NCBI GenBank assembly: GCA_035934555.1
Contig: DASYXT010000019.1
Location: forward strand, 1-30,663
Length of the DNA stretch: 30,663 nucleotides
Direction: 5' to 3'
DNA from: DASYXT01 sp035934555
GTDB taxonomy: Bacteria; Verrucomicrobiota; Verrucomicrobiia; Limisphaerales; UBA8199
Shown: positions 24,144 through 30,663 of the stretch, piece by piece
Numbering within the stretch: position 1 is the stretch's first letter
Layout: each line of letters begins with the position of its first letter
Notes under the pieces: model-generated
What the model was told of the DNA's origin: nothing
Seen by the model: the letters and a program-made list of their open reading frames with translations, nothing else
The model's database searches: none
Program-made: the position numbers and the translations under genes

Positions 24144-26005
24144 GCCAGATGGCCCTGGCTGACAAACCGCCGCGACCGGCCTCCGCCCACGACCGCGAAT
24201 CCATCACCTATTTCCGGCCGATGGAAGACCGCGATGCCGATTGGGCGCCGCTGAGCGCCAGGTTGATTCGCCGCATCTTCACCTATACCCGGCCGTACCG
24301 CGCCCGGCGCAACTGGCTTTTTTTTCTCACGTTTGCTCGCGGCCTGCAGCTCCCGGTGCTGGCCTGGATGATCGGTCAAACGATCAACGGCCCCATTGCC
24401 GGTCAAAATCTGGGCGGGATTTATTGGTACGCGGGCATCTACCTGGTGCTCGTGCTGCTGATGGTTGTCACACTGCATTTCCGCCAGCGTTATGCCCTCG
24501 AACTGGGCGAAGCTGTCGCGCACGACATGCGCCGCGAGTTCTTCAATAAGCTCACGACCATGCCGATGTCGTTTTTCAATAAAACCAAGTTCGGCCGCAT
24601 CATCAGCCGCATGACCTCCGATATCGATGGCGTGCGCGTCGCCGTGCAGGACGTCGCCTTCGTCGTCACCATCCAGGCCGTTCAGATGACCGTCGCCGCG
24701 CTGCTCATGGCCTATTACAACTGGAAGCTCTTCGCGCTGATGTTGCTGCTGGTGCCATTCATTTGGGTCCTCAACCAGCGTTACCGCCTCGAGGTCACCC
24801 ATCAGTTGCGCAAAGTGCAGGAGACCTGGAGTCGCGTCACCTCCACATTGTCGGAGTCGGTCAATGGCGTCCGCGTCACCCAGGCATTCGTGCGGCAGGA
24901 GATCAACGCCGGCTTCTTCCGCAAGCTGATCAACCTGCACGGCGAGAACAATGTCGGCGTGGCCCGCGCCTCGGCCGTGTTCATCCCGATGCTCCAGATG
25001 AAAAGTCAGCTTTTCTTGGGCGTGATGGCGCTGTTTGGCGGCTTCGGCGCGCTCCGCTGGCAAGGCTGGCTCCACATGAACGTCGGCGACCTCGTCACGT
25101 TCTTCTTTCTGGCAAACTTTTTCTTCGACCCGGTCCAGGTCATCGGCAACCAATACAACCAGGCCCTCACCGCGATGGCCGGCGCCGAACGCTACTTCCG
25201 CTTGCTTGACGCTCCGCCCGAATGGACCGACGCCCCCGCCGCCCAACCCCTCCCCACGCTCCGCGGCCAAGTCGAGTTTGACCACGTCAGCTTTCATTAC
25301 GAACCCGGCCGGCCCGTCCTGACCGATATTGCTTTCGTCGCCGAGCCCGGCCAAACCGTAGCGCTCGTTGGCGCGACCGGCAGTGGCAAGACCACCATCG
25401 TCAGCCTGCTGCAGAAATTTTATCTGCCCACCGCCGGTCGGGTGCTGGTGGACGGCTTTGACCTGCTCAATGTCACGAGCGACTCCCTTCGCGGGCAGAT
25501 GGGCAGTGTCCAACAAAACAACTTCCTATTCGCCGGCCCGGTGCTGGACAATATCAGGTTTGCGCGGCCCGATGCATCGGTCAGCGACGTGCGCGCGACC
25601 CTCCAAGCGCTCGATTGCCTGGACCTGCTCGAAGCGCTCCCCCGCGGCCTGGATTCCGAGATCGGCGAACGCAGCGCGTCGCTTTCGATGGGGCAACGCC
25701 AATTGATTTGTTTCGCGCGCGCCTTGCTGGCCGACCCGCGTATTATCGTGCTCGACGAAGCCACCAGCGCCATTGACACCGTTACCGAAGCGCGTCTCCA
25801 ACGCGCCCTGGAAGTTTTGTTGAAAGGCCGCACGGCGTTTGTGGTTGCCCATCGCCTTAGCACGATTCGAAATGCCGACCTGGTTTTGGTCCTGGACCAA
25901 GGTCAAATTGTCGAGCGCGGCACGCACAAATCGCTCCTGGCCGAAGGCGGTGTGTATGCGCGCTTGCACCGCGAGTTTGTCCGGGGCGGCTCCGTCCCGG
26001 CTTAG
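24140..26005 (+). CDS. ABC exporter half-transporter with canonical catalytic residues
   Basis: A 621-residue partner of the preceding subunit: six membrane helices (about 55-345) and an ATPase domain (about 375-615). Walker A is GATGSGKTT (411-419), Walker B IIVLDE (535-540) with catalytic Glu540, and the H-loop is His571 (VAHRLS). The signature motif is LSMGQRQ (515-521) rather than LSGGQ. In a heterodimer this altered signature would face the degenerate nucleotide site of the first subunit, while the canonical site pairs its own Walker motifs with the partner's LSGGQ. Translation is coupled: its ATG overlaps the TGA of the upstream gene, and GGGAGG lies about 5 bases before it. Likely drug, lipid or peptide export across the inner membrane; the substrate cannot be read from sequence. 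Confidence 0.93.
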   Translation: MSQMALADKPPRPASAHDRESITYFRPMEDRDADWAPLSARLIRRIFTYTRPYRARRNWLFFLTFARGLQLPVLAWMIGQTINGPIAGQNLGGIYWYAGIYLVLVLLMVVTLHFRQRYALELGEAVAHDMRREFFNKLTTMPMSFFNKTKFGRIISRMTSDIDGVRVAVQDVAFVVTIQAVQMTVAALLMAYYNWKLFALMLLLVPFIWVLNQRYRLEVTHQLRKVQETWSRVTSTLSESVNGVRVTQAFVRQEINAGFFRKLINLHGENNVGVARASAVFIPMLQMKSQLFLGVMALFGGFGALRWQGWLHMNVGDLVTFFFLANFFFDPVQVIGNQYNQALTAMAGAERYFRLLDAPPEWTDAPAAQPLPTLRGQVEFDHVSFHYEPGRPVLTDIAFVAEPGQTVALVGATGSGKTTIVSLLQKFYLPTAGRVLVDGFDLLNVTSDSLRGQMGSVQQNNFLFAGPVLDNIRFARPDASVSDVRATLQALDCLDLLEALPRGLDSEIGERSASLSMGQRQLICFARALLADPRIIVLDEATSAIDTVTEARLQRALEVLLKGRTAFVVAHRLSTIRNADLVLVLDQGQIVERGTHKSLLAEGGVYARLHREFVRGGSVPA

Positions 26006-26117
26006 CGGAACGATGCTTTTGCTTTGGGAGCGCACCACATCGGATTCCGATTCCGAGCTCGTGTTGTTAGTGAAAACACTTTTCGGTTACTATGGGTTGC
26101 GCCAGCGGCGAACTGGC

Positions 26118-26172
26118 CCAGCCCTCTGGCGCTTTCAAGAGGGCAGGCGCAGTCCAAAATCTGGCGGCCTGG
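26118..26172. repeat. Single copy of repeat family B
   Basis: CCAGCCCTCTGGCGCTTT (26118-26135) is identical to part of the 44-bp unit at 18616. Bases 26141-26172 match 18756-18787 at 29 of 32 positions. The two parts form an imperfect hairpin between the convergent ABC exporter and phospholipase genes. Confidence 0.72.
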
Positions 26173-26182
26173 TGAACTTGGT

Positions 26183-27445
26183 CTAGCGCGAGCCGCCCAC
26201 CGCTGATTCGCTCCTCAGCTTCTTCAGCTCGATGAGTCCCGTTCGCCAGGCCTTTACCTGCTTGTGCGTCGGCACGGGCACATCGAGATTCCGATAAAAT
26301 ACGACGATATTGGCCCGCAATTCAGGCAGCACAAATTGGAACCCTCGCTTCTCGTGCTCGCGCAGCAAACGCGCGTAGGTTTCGTCCGTTAATTCGTATT
26401 CGCCAACGCGCGGCGGTTCCGCGGTATCCAAATCCATGTTCGGCAGGCGCAAATGACCCTCACGCAAAGATACCAGCAATTGCTTATACTGCTCCCGGGT
26501 TAGATCCATGCTGCGGATGTACATGTCCTCCGTTTGATTGGTTGGGATCACAAAGGCCATCGCCTTGAGCGGCCCGATCTTGGGCACCCAGCGCAGGCAA
26601 AACGCCAGCACCCGCGCCACAAAGCCGGGCCGGCGATAGTGGCGCCCCCACTCCCGCTCATATTGCGCCCGCGAAAGGTAATAACGAAATTTGCGCGCAT
26701 TGAAATTGGGCGTTTCTTTCACCAGGTCCAGACGCTTCCAGACCAGCGCCACACGCGTCATCTCAGGGATTACCTCGCTCACGGCGCGGCGGAAGGTCTC
26801 GATCGCCAGATCGACATGCCCAATCACGTCCTCCAAATGCAGACCGTAGGTGTCGAAAAAGGCGCGTTCCAGCAGCGGCTTCGCCACCTCAAATCCGATG
26901 AAATCGTGATAATTATCCGACGTGAAGCGGTCTTTGGCCACCTGCACCAGATCGAAACCGAACTCGACGCGGATGTGCGCCTTGGGATCGTCTTCGTAAG
27001 TCACGTGCTTGCCGTATTGGGCTCGCAAGCACGGAAAGGTCATCGCCACCACGCTATTGATCGTCGGATGGCCGGCGATGTCCGACGCGTAGTGCGCCAT
27101 CGCGCCTAACGCGAACGCGTATTCATTCATGTCGGAAGACTCACGCAGCAGGTTTTGCACAAAATCCCCGGTGCGCACGTAATGCGTCAGATCGCTGAAG
27201 AATCCGCTGCCAAATGGATAATAGCCGATATCCTGGATCAGCGACCCGCCGTACGCATAGGCATGGGCCAGACGCAACTGCGCCGGGGTCGCACCCGGAA
27301 AGCGCGTCAACAAGATCGGCCGCAGTTCATCCTTCCACAACAGGTCAATGACTTCCTCGTGCGTCAGGACGGAATACGCCTGGGCGGTTTGCGCGCCTGC
27401 CAGGAGCAACGCCAGCAGCACAGGCCACCTAACACGGCAGGCCAT
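26183..27445 (-). CDS. Exported zinc-dependent phospholipase C-like protein
   Basis: A 420-residue protein related to the zinc-dependent phospholipase C / S1-P1 nuclease fold (PF00882-like). A signal peptide (MACRVRWPVLLALLLAG, ending near AQA) exports it. Candidate zinc ligands are spaced as in the family: H29 in SVLTHEE, H61 and D72 in AHAYAYGG and IQDIGYYP, H88 in LTHY, then H118, D122 and H126 in AMAHYASDIAGHP. The C-terminal 220 residues lack a motif I recognise and are charged. The family cleaves phosphodiester headgroups of lipids or nucleic acids; here the substrate is unknown. The ATG at 27445 is chosen for the signal peptide, though the frame stays open 48 codons upstream through repeat-like sequence. 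Convergent with the ABC exporter genes. Confidence 0.82.
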   Translation of the reverse strand: MACRVRWPVLLALLLAGAQTAQAYSVLTHEEVIDLLWKDELRPILLTRFPGATPAQLRLAHAYAYGGSLIQDIGYYPFGSGFFSDLTHYVRTGDFVQNLLRESSDMNEYAFALGAMAHYASDIAGHPTINSVVAMTFPCLRAQYGKHVTYEDDPKAHIRVEFGFDLVQVAKDRFTSDNYHDFIGFEVAKPLLERAFFDTYGLHLEDVIGHVDLAIETFRRAVSEVIPEMTRVALVWKRLDLVKETPNFNARKFRYYLSRAQYEREWGRHYRRPGFVARVLAFCLRWVPKIGPLKAMAFVIPTNQTEDMYIRSMDLTREQYKQLLVSLREGHLRLPNMDLDTAEPPRVGEYELTDETYARLLREHEKRGFQFVLPELRANIVVFYRNLDVPVPTHKQVKAWRTGLIELKKLRSESAVGGSR

Positions 27446-27664
27446 ACGAATGCGCCGCGCCCTCCGCGGTGCAGGAATTCCCTTTGTCAAGTCCACGGGG
27501 TATCCTCGCCCCGCAGTCTGGGTTAAGTCCAGAGGGGCTGATTGCCCAGACCCGGTGGTTGAGGGGCCTAAAGCACTTTCCCAATCCACTTGGGGTACCC
27601 TGCCAGAACTAGCGCGAACCTCTCCGCCGGGTCCGCTTTCGGTTGTGCTGCGCGCCGGCCTGAA

Positions 27665-27699
27665 AACCTGATCGAACAGGTTGAACCCAGTCGGGGTTC
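27665..27699. repeat. Two abutting small inverted repeats
   Basis: AACCTG / CAGGTT (27665-27670 and 27677-27682) is followed without a gap by GAACCC / GGGTTC (27683-27688 and 27694-27699). Each stem is 6 bp with a loop of 5-6 bases. No T-run follows, so it is not a standard terminator. Confidence 0.5.
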
Positions 27700-27802
27700 G
27701 GCAAATATCCTCGCCATAGAGGACCTTTCTCCAGCTTAGCTGACTTAGCCGCGTATTTACCAGCGTAGCCAGGAGCGCCCATCGCCGCCGCCAAGCCGCC
27801 CT

Positions 27803-27876
27803 CGTCCCAACGTCATCCCACCGTCATCCCAACGTCGTCCCAACGTCATCCTGATGTCCTCCTAACGTCGTAACGC
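27803..27876. repeat. 11-bp tandem repeat tract
   Basis: About six and a half imperfect copies of CGTCATCCCAA, beginning with a partial unit at 27803 and full units at 27811, 27822, 27833, 27844, 27855 and 27866. The first three full units are nearly identical and the later ones decay. It lies about 150 bases upstream of leuD. Confidence 0.8.
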
Positions 27877-28027
27877 CAACTCGCTTCCCAGCCGCTTTCC
27901 CAGCCTGCTGATCGCCAGCCCCACGGCTGCATAATCCATCCCCCGCTTTCGCTGTTAATGCCCCAAGCCAGCCGCTTCCACCGCTTATCTGATTGAAAAT
28001 CTGCCCGTTTCCCGGCAAGCTCCCGCC

Positions 28028-28579
28028 ATGCAATCTGTTTTCAGCGGACCGGTCTATGTGGTGCGGGACAATATCGATACGGACCAAATCATCCCGGCCC
28101 AATATTTGAATCTGATTCCCACGATTCCCGACGAATACGAGAAGCTCGGCTCCTATGCACTGTGCGGCCTGCCCGACTCGCTGTATCCGACGCGCTATGT
28201 CGCCGAAGGCAAGCTCGATTCCCAGTATCCCATCGTTGTCGGCGGCCGGAATTTCGGTTGCGGCAGCTCCCGCGAGCACGCCCCGATTGCCTTGGGCTCC
28301 GCCGGTTGTCGCGTCGTTCTTGCCGAAGGTTTCGCCCGGATTTTCTTCCGCAATTGCGTCGCCACCGGCGAACTCTATCCCTGCGAATGCCTCGACCGCT
28401 TATGCGAGCAGCTCAAAACGGGCGACGTGGTCACCGTGGATTTGGACGCCGGCACCGTCACCGCCAAGAGCACGGGAAAAGTGTTTCGCTTCAAACCGCT
28501 GGGCGAGGTGCGTCCGGTGGTTGATGCCGGCGGGCTGTTCAACTACGCGCGAAAGACCGGGATGATCGCCAATAGATAG
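28028..28579 (+). CDS. leuD: 3-isopropylmalate dehydratase small subunit (LeuD-type aconitase swivel domain)
   Basis: Small subunit of the aconitase-like isomerase that converts 2-isopropylmalate to 3-isopropylmalate in leucine synthesis; the iron-sulfur cluster sits on the large subunit. The 183 residues contain VRDNIDTDQIIPAQYL (12-27), GGRNFGCGSSREHAPIALG (72-90) and AEGFARIFFRNCVATGELYP (98-117), matching the short archaeal/bacterial LeuD form. No leuC lies in the window, so the large subunit must be elsewhere. Small subunits of homoaconitase or dimethylmalate dehydratase look alike and cannot be excluded. The ATG at 28028 fits the family start; no ribosome binding site is clear. The next gene starts 39 bases downstream. 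Confidence 0.88.
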   Translation: MQSVFSGPVYVVRDNIDTDQIIPAQYLNLIPTIPDEYEKLGSYALCGLPDSLYPTRYVAEGKLDSQYPIVVGGRNFGCGSSREHAPIALGSAGCRVVLAEGFARIFFRNCVATGELYPCECLDRLCEQLKTGDVVTVDLDAGTVTAKSTGKVFRFKPLGEVRPVVDAGGLFNYARKTGMIANR

Positions 28580-28618
28580 GTCGCCCCTTGTCCGGGGTAC
28601 CCTGCCCAGCCCCGTTGA

Positions 28619-30520
28619 ATGGACCTCCTCCCTTTTCCACGCTCGCTCAAGCGCCTGCCGGGCTTCCTGCAATTACCGGGCCAGGCCGTGCTCCATTTGG
28701 ACACCGCGCTGGCTCGCGACGAGGTGCTGCTGCCATTGGCCGAGCGGCTCCGCGCCGACGCCCAGCCCGGCGGCATCGAGCTGGAAGTCGTCACCGGCCC
28801 CCCGCAACATCCGCGCCTCGCCGTCCGCGCCTTCCAAGGTCCCGATGCTCCGAATCACTCTGAGGGCTACACGCTCAACATCGGCTCAAAGCTGGTCACG
28901 CTAGAGTATCGGGACATCGGCGGCCTGCGCGCCGGGGTCGCTACCCTGCGACAACTCCTGTCCCAATTCGGCCGCCGGCTGCCGCGCCTGCTCATTAAAG
29001 ACTACCCGGATTTCCCGCGTCGTGGCGTCATGCTCGACATCTCGCGCGGCCGCGTGCCGCGTCTCGAGACTTTGCTCGAACTCTGCGAGCACCTGGCTCT
29101 TTTCAAAATTAACGAACTGCAGCTCTACACCGAACACACGTTCGCGTATAGCGCTTATGAGCCCATCTGGGGTGCTTGGGGCGCACTGACCGGGGCCGAA
29201 ATCCTGCGCCTGGACGCGCGTTGCCGCCAACTGGGCATCGACCTGGTGCCAAACCAGAATTCATTCGGGCACCTGCGATACTGGCTGGAATACCCGCCGC
29301 TTAAGAAGCTGGCCGAGGTCAGCGAGCCCTATGAAGGCGCCGATGGCACTTACCTGCGGTACCCGACGACGCTCGCGCCGAATAACCCCGGCACGCTGCC
29401 GTTCCTGCGAAGCTTGTACGACGAACTCCTGCCGCATTTCAGCAGTGAGCAGTTCAATGTCGGTTGCGATGAAACCTGGGACCTGGGCCGCGGTCAGAGC
29501 CAACGTTTATGCGCCGCGCGCGGCAAAGGCCGGGTATATCTGGATTTCCTGAAACAAATCCACAAGGAAGTGAAGCGGCGTGGGCGCCGGATGCAGTTCT
29601 GGGGCGACATCGTGCTGCATCACCCCGAATTGATCGCCGAACTGCCTACGAATGTCATCGCACTCAATTGGGGCTACGAATCCGACCATCCGTTCGAGCG
29701 CGAGGCCACGCAGTTTGCGCAAGCAAAGGTCCCCTTTTACGTCTGTCCCGGCACCTCGAGCTGGATGACGCTGATTGGCCGGCATGATAATGCGCTTGCC
29801 AATCTGCGCCTGGCCGGCAAAGCGGGGCGGCGTCATGGCGCGTGTGGCTTCCTGAACACCGATTGGGGCGATGGCGGTCACCCGCAGCCCCTCACGGTCA
29901 GTTATATTCCCTATTTGGCGGGCGCGGGCTTGAGTTGGTGCGCCGCGACTTTCGACGAGAAGTTGCTCGTGCCGACGCTCAGCCGCGACGTGTTTCACGA
30001 CCCCACTCAACGCGTGGCGAAGGCCGCGCTGGCCCTGGGGCTCGCTCATCGGAAACTGAACTACTTCGCGCCGAACATCACTCCCTTGGGGGCCGTCATC
30101 GCCGCGCCACTACCGCGCGCCCGCGAGATTCCCTGTCGCGACGGACTGAAGTATTACGCCCTGCTCGCCGAGAGAAACATCCGTGCGGCTTTAGAAGAGG
30201 TCGAAGCGCAGCGCGGTGCCCTTGCCCGCGGGATGCCTGGTGGTCCCGGCGGCGAGATTCTGCGCCTCGAGCTCGCTCTGGCGGCGCGGATGGCTGAGCA
30301 ATCGTGTCACATCATGCTTTGGCAGCAGTCCCTCGCTGCCGGCCACACCTCGCGTGCGCGAACCATGGCTCGTAAAGGAATAGAACAGTTGCAAGCCCTC
30401 GACGCCGATTTCAACGCCTATTGGCCCCGCCGCAACAAAGCGACCCCGAAGCAGTGCGCCGCATTCCTGCAGTGGCGCATCGCGGACTACCGCCAGGCAA
30501 AGTTGCAGTTCCCACCCTGA
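28619..30520 (+). CDS. Glycoside hydrolase family 20-like beta-N-acetylhexosaminidase
   Basis: A 633-residue predicted exo-hexosaminidase. An N-terminal GH20b-like domain (about 1-125) precedes a (beta/alpha)8 barrel: LIKDYPDFPRRGVMLDISRG (125-144), INELQLYTEH (164-173), GIDLVPNQNSFGHL (206-219), and the key NVGCDETW (280-287) with the Asp284-Glu285 pair that in GH20 acts in substrate-assisted catalysis. Later segments include QFWGDIVLHHP, ALNWGYE and CPGTSSWM. The C-terminal 170 residues are helical. No signal peptide is present, so it is predicted to be cytoplasmic, perhaps acting on imported oligosaccharides. The ATG at 28619 lacks a clear ribosome binding site. It follows leuD by 39 bases and may be cotranscribed, though no functional link is evident. 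A bidirectional terminator follows. Confidence 0.86.
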   Translation: MDLLPFPRSLKRLPGFLQLPGQAVLHLDTALARDEVLLPLAERLRADAQPGGIELEVVTGPPQHPRLAVRAFQGPDAPNHSEGYTLNIGSKLVTLEYRDIGGLRAGVATLRQLLSQFGRRLPRLLIKDYPDFPRRGVMLDISRGRVPRLETLLELCEHLALFKINELQLYTEHTFAYSAYEPIWGAWGALTGAEILRLDARCRQLGIDLVPNQNSFGHLRYWLEYPPLKKLAEVSEPYEGADGTYLRYPTTLAPNNPGTLPFLRSLYDELLPHFSSEQFNVGCDETWDLGRGQSQRLCAARGKGRVYLDFLKQIHKEVKRRGRRMQFWGDIVLHHPELIAELPTNVIALNWGYESDHPFEREATQFAQAKVPFYVCPGTSSWMTLIGRHDNALANLRLAGKAGRRHGACGFLNTDWGDGGHPQPLTVSYIPYLAGAGLSWCAATFDEKLLVPTLSRDVFHDPTQRVAKAALALGLAHRKLNYFAPNITPLGAVIAAPLPRAREIPCRDGLKYYALLAERNIRAALEEVEAQRGALARGMPGGPGGEILRLELALAARMAEQSCHIMLWQQSLAAGHTSRARTMARKGIEQLQALDADFNAYWPRRNKATPKQCAAFLQWRIADYRQAKLQFPP

Positions 30521-30533
30521 AAGGGCGCATGAC

Positions 30534-30568
30534 AAAAAATCGCAGAGTCCACGATCTGCGCATTTTTT
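30534..30568. terminator. Bidirectional terminator after the GH20-like gene
   Basis: Stem CGCAGA / TCTGCG (30541-30546 and 30555-30560) flanked by AAAAAAT on the left and ATTTTTT on the right. The flanks can extend the stem, and T-runs occur on both strands. Confidence 0.75.
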
Positions 30569-30576
30569 GGTGACAA

Positions 30577-30598
30577 AGTATCTATGATAGTAGATACT
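30577..30598. promoter_or_regulatory. Operator-like palindrome before the last gene
   Basis: AGTATCTA and TAGATACT form perfect 8-bp arms around a 6-base centre. It is 8 bases upstream of the ATG at 30606, a position that would let a bound protein block transcription or translation of that gene. It may also mark the edge of a repeat. Confidence 0.5.
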
Positions 30599-30605
30599 CA
30601 CTGCC

Positions 30606-30663
30606 ATGAACACTCAAAATCCATTGCATTCTATCCTCCACCAAATCGCCAAGATTCAAACCA
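30606..30663 (+). CDS. N-terminal fragment of an unidentified protein
   Basis: ATG at 30606 opens 19 codons (MNTQNPLHSILHQIAKIQT) running off the right edge without a stop. The composition is more AT-rich than the neighbouring genes, and the start is preceded by an AT-rich palindrome. Too short to assign. It resembles a helical N-terminus of a small protein. Confidence 0.45.
   Translation, partial: MNTQNPLHSILHQIAKIQT

Larger units (their letters stand above)
27446..28027. other. Gene-free divergent stretch upstream of leuD
   Basis: 582 bases between the divergent phospholipase-like and leuD genes. It holds a GGGGTACCCTGCC motif (27592-27604) repeated at 28594-28606, two adjacent small hairpins (27665-27699) and an 11-bp tandem repeat (27803-27876). 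Short frames cross it but none looks like a gene. Confidence 0.6.

Noticed and set aside
24008..25516. 502-codon minus-strand open frame opposite the second ABC subunit
   Set aside because: Entirely within well-supported ABC genes, with a His/Asp/Glu-rich translation typical of an antisense shadow.
27660..27705. tRNA-like arms: on the minus strand a TTCGAT loop closed by a 6-bp stem looks like a T-arm
   Set aside because: The loop has six bases, not seven, no acceptor, D or anticodon arm can be drawn around it, and there is no CCA end or fitting length. It was kept only as two small hairpins.
27609..27794. Small minus-strand frame of 61 codons
   Set aside because: No ribosome binding site, no recognisable product, and it runs through hairpins and repeat-like sequence upstream of the phospholipase-like gene.

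Overview
The window reads as a dense chromosomal segment of a GC-rich, diderm, heterotrophic bacterium. Three PEP-CTERM proteins, an outer-membrane beta-barrel, secreted multidomain enzymes and short GC-rich palindromic intergenic repeats suggest a member of the Verrucomicrobiota, possibly the Pedosphaera/Limisphaera side. That placement is inference from style and gene content, not from a marker-gene tree. No rRNA, tRNA, CRISPR array, prophage or complete insertion sequence was seen.

Layout. 1-66: start of an unidentified minus-strand gene. 301-1089: exodeoxyribonuclease III. 1205-4022: two tandem paralogues joining an FHA domain, a B-box-like zinc cluster and about six membrane helices, with an 18-codon vestige of a similar N-terminus between them. 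4170-6058: a tandemly duplicated PEP-CTERM gene cassette, each copy with the same upstream box and the same style of terminator. 6143-8374 (minus): alpha-glucan phosphorylase. 8689-11433 (minus): secreted beta-propeller/phosphoesterase. 11797-15115: str-type operon rpsL-rpsG-fusA with a terminator-like hairpin before fusA. 15112-15930 (minus): third PEP-CTERM protein, convergent with fusA and sharing its stop region. 16061-16864: outer-membrane barrel protein.

21888-16923 (minus): a tetrapyrrole operon in the order hemX/ccsA-like, hemA, hemC, then a repeat cluster, then a cobA-hemD fusion. It covers charged glutamate to aminolevulinate (HemA), porphobilinogen to hydroxymethylbilane (HemC), and uroporphyrinogen III formation and methylation (HemD, CobA). 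hemB and hemL are not in the window. 22209-26005 (plus): two overlapping ABC exporter half-transporters whose motifs predict one degenerate and one canonical ATP site. 26183-27445 (minus): secreted zinc-dependent phospholipase C-like protein. 27446-28027: a gene-free, repeat-bearing stretch. 28028-30520: leuD-type dehydratase small subunit and a GH20-like glycosidase. The right edge holds a hairpin terminator, an operator-like palindrome and the first 19 codons of an unknown gene.

Most of the window is ordinary housekeeping and metabolism. The parts most worth attention are the FHA/zinc/membrane pair with its vestige, the duplicated PEP-CTERM cassettes with their shared upstream box, and two families of palindromic repeats. 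One repeat family seems to have supplied the C-terminal tail of a PEP-CTERM protein; the other forms a nested inverted structure inside the heme operon.
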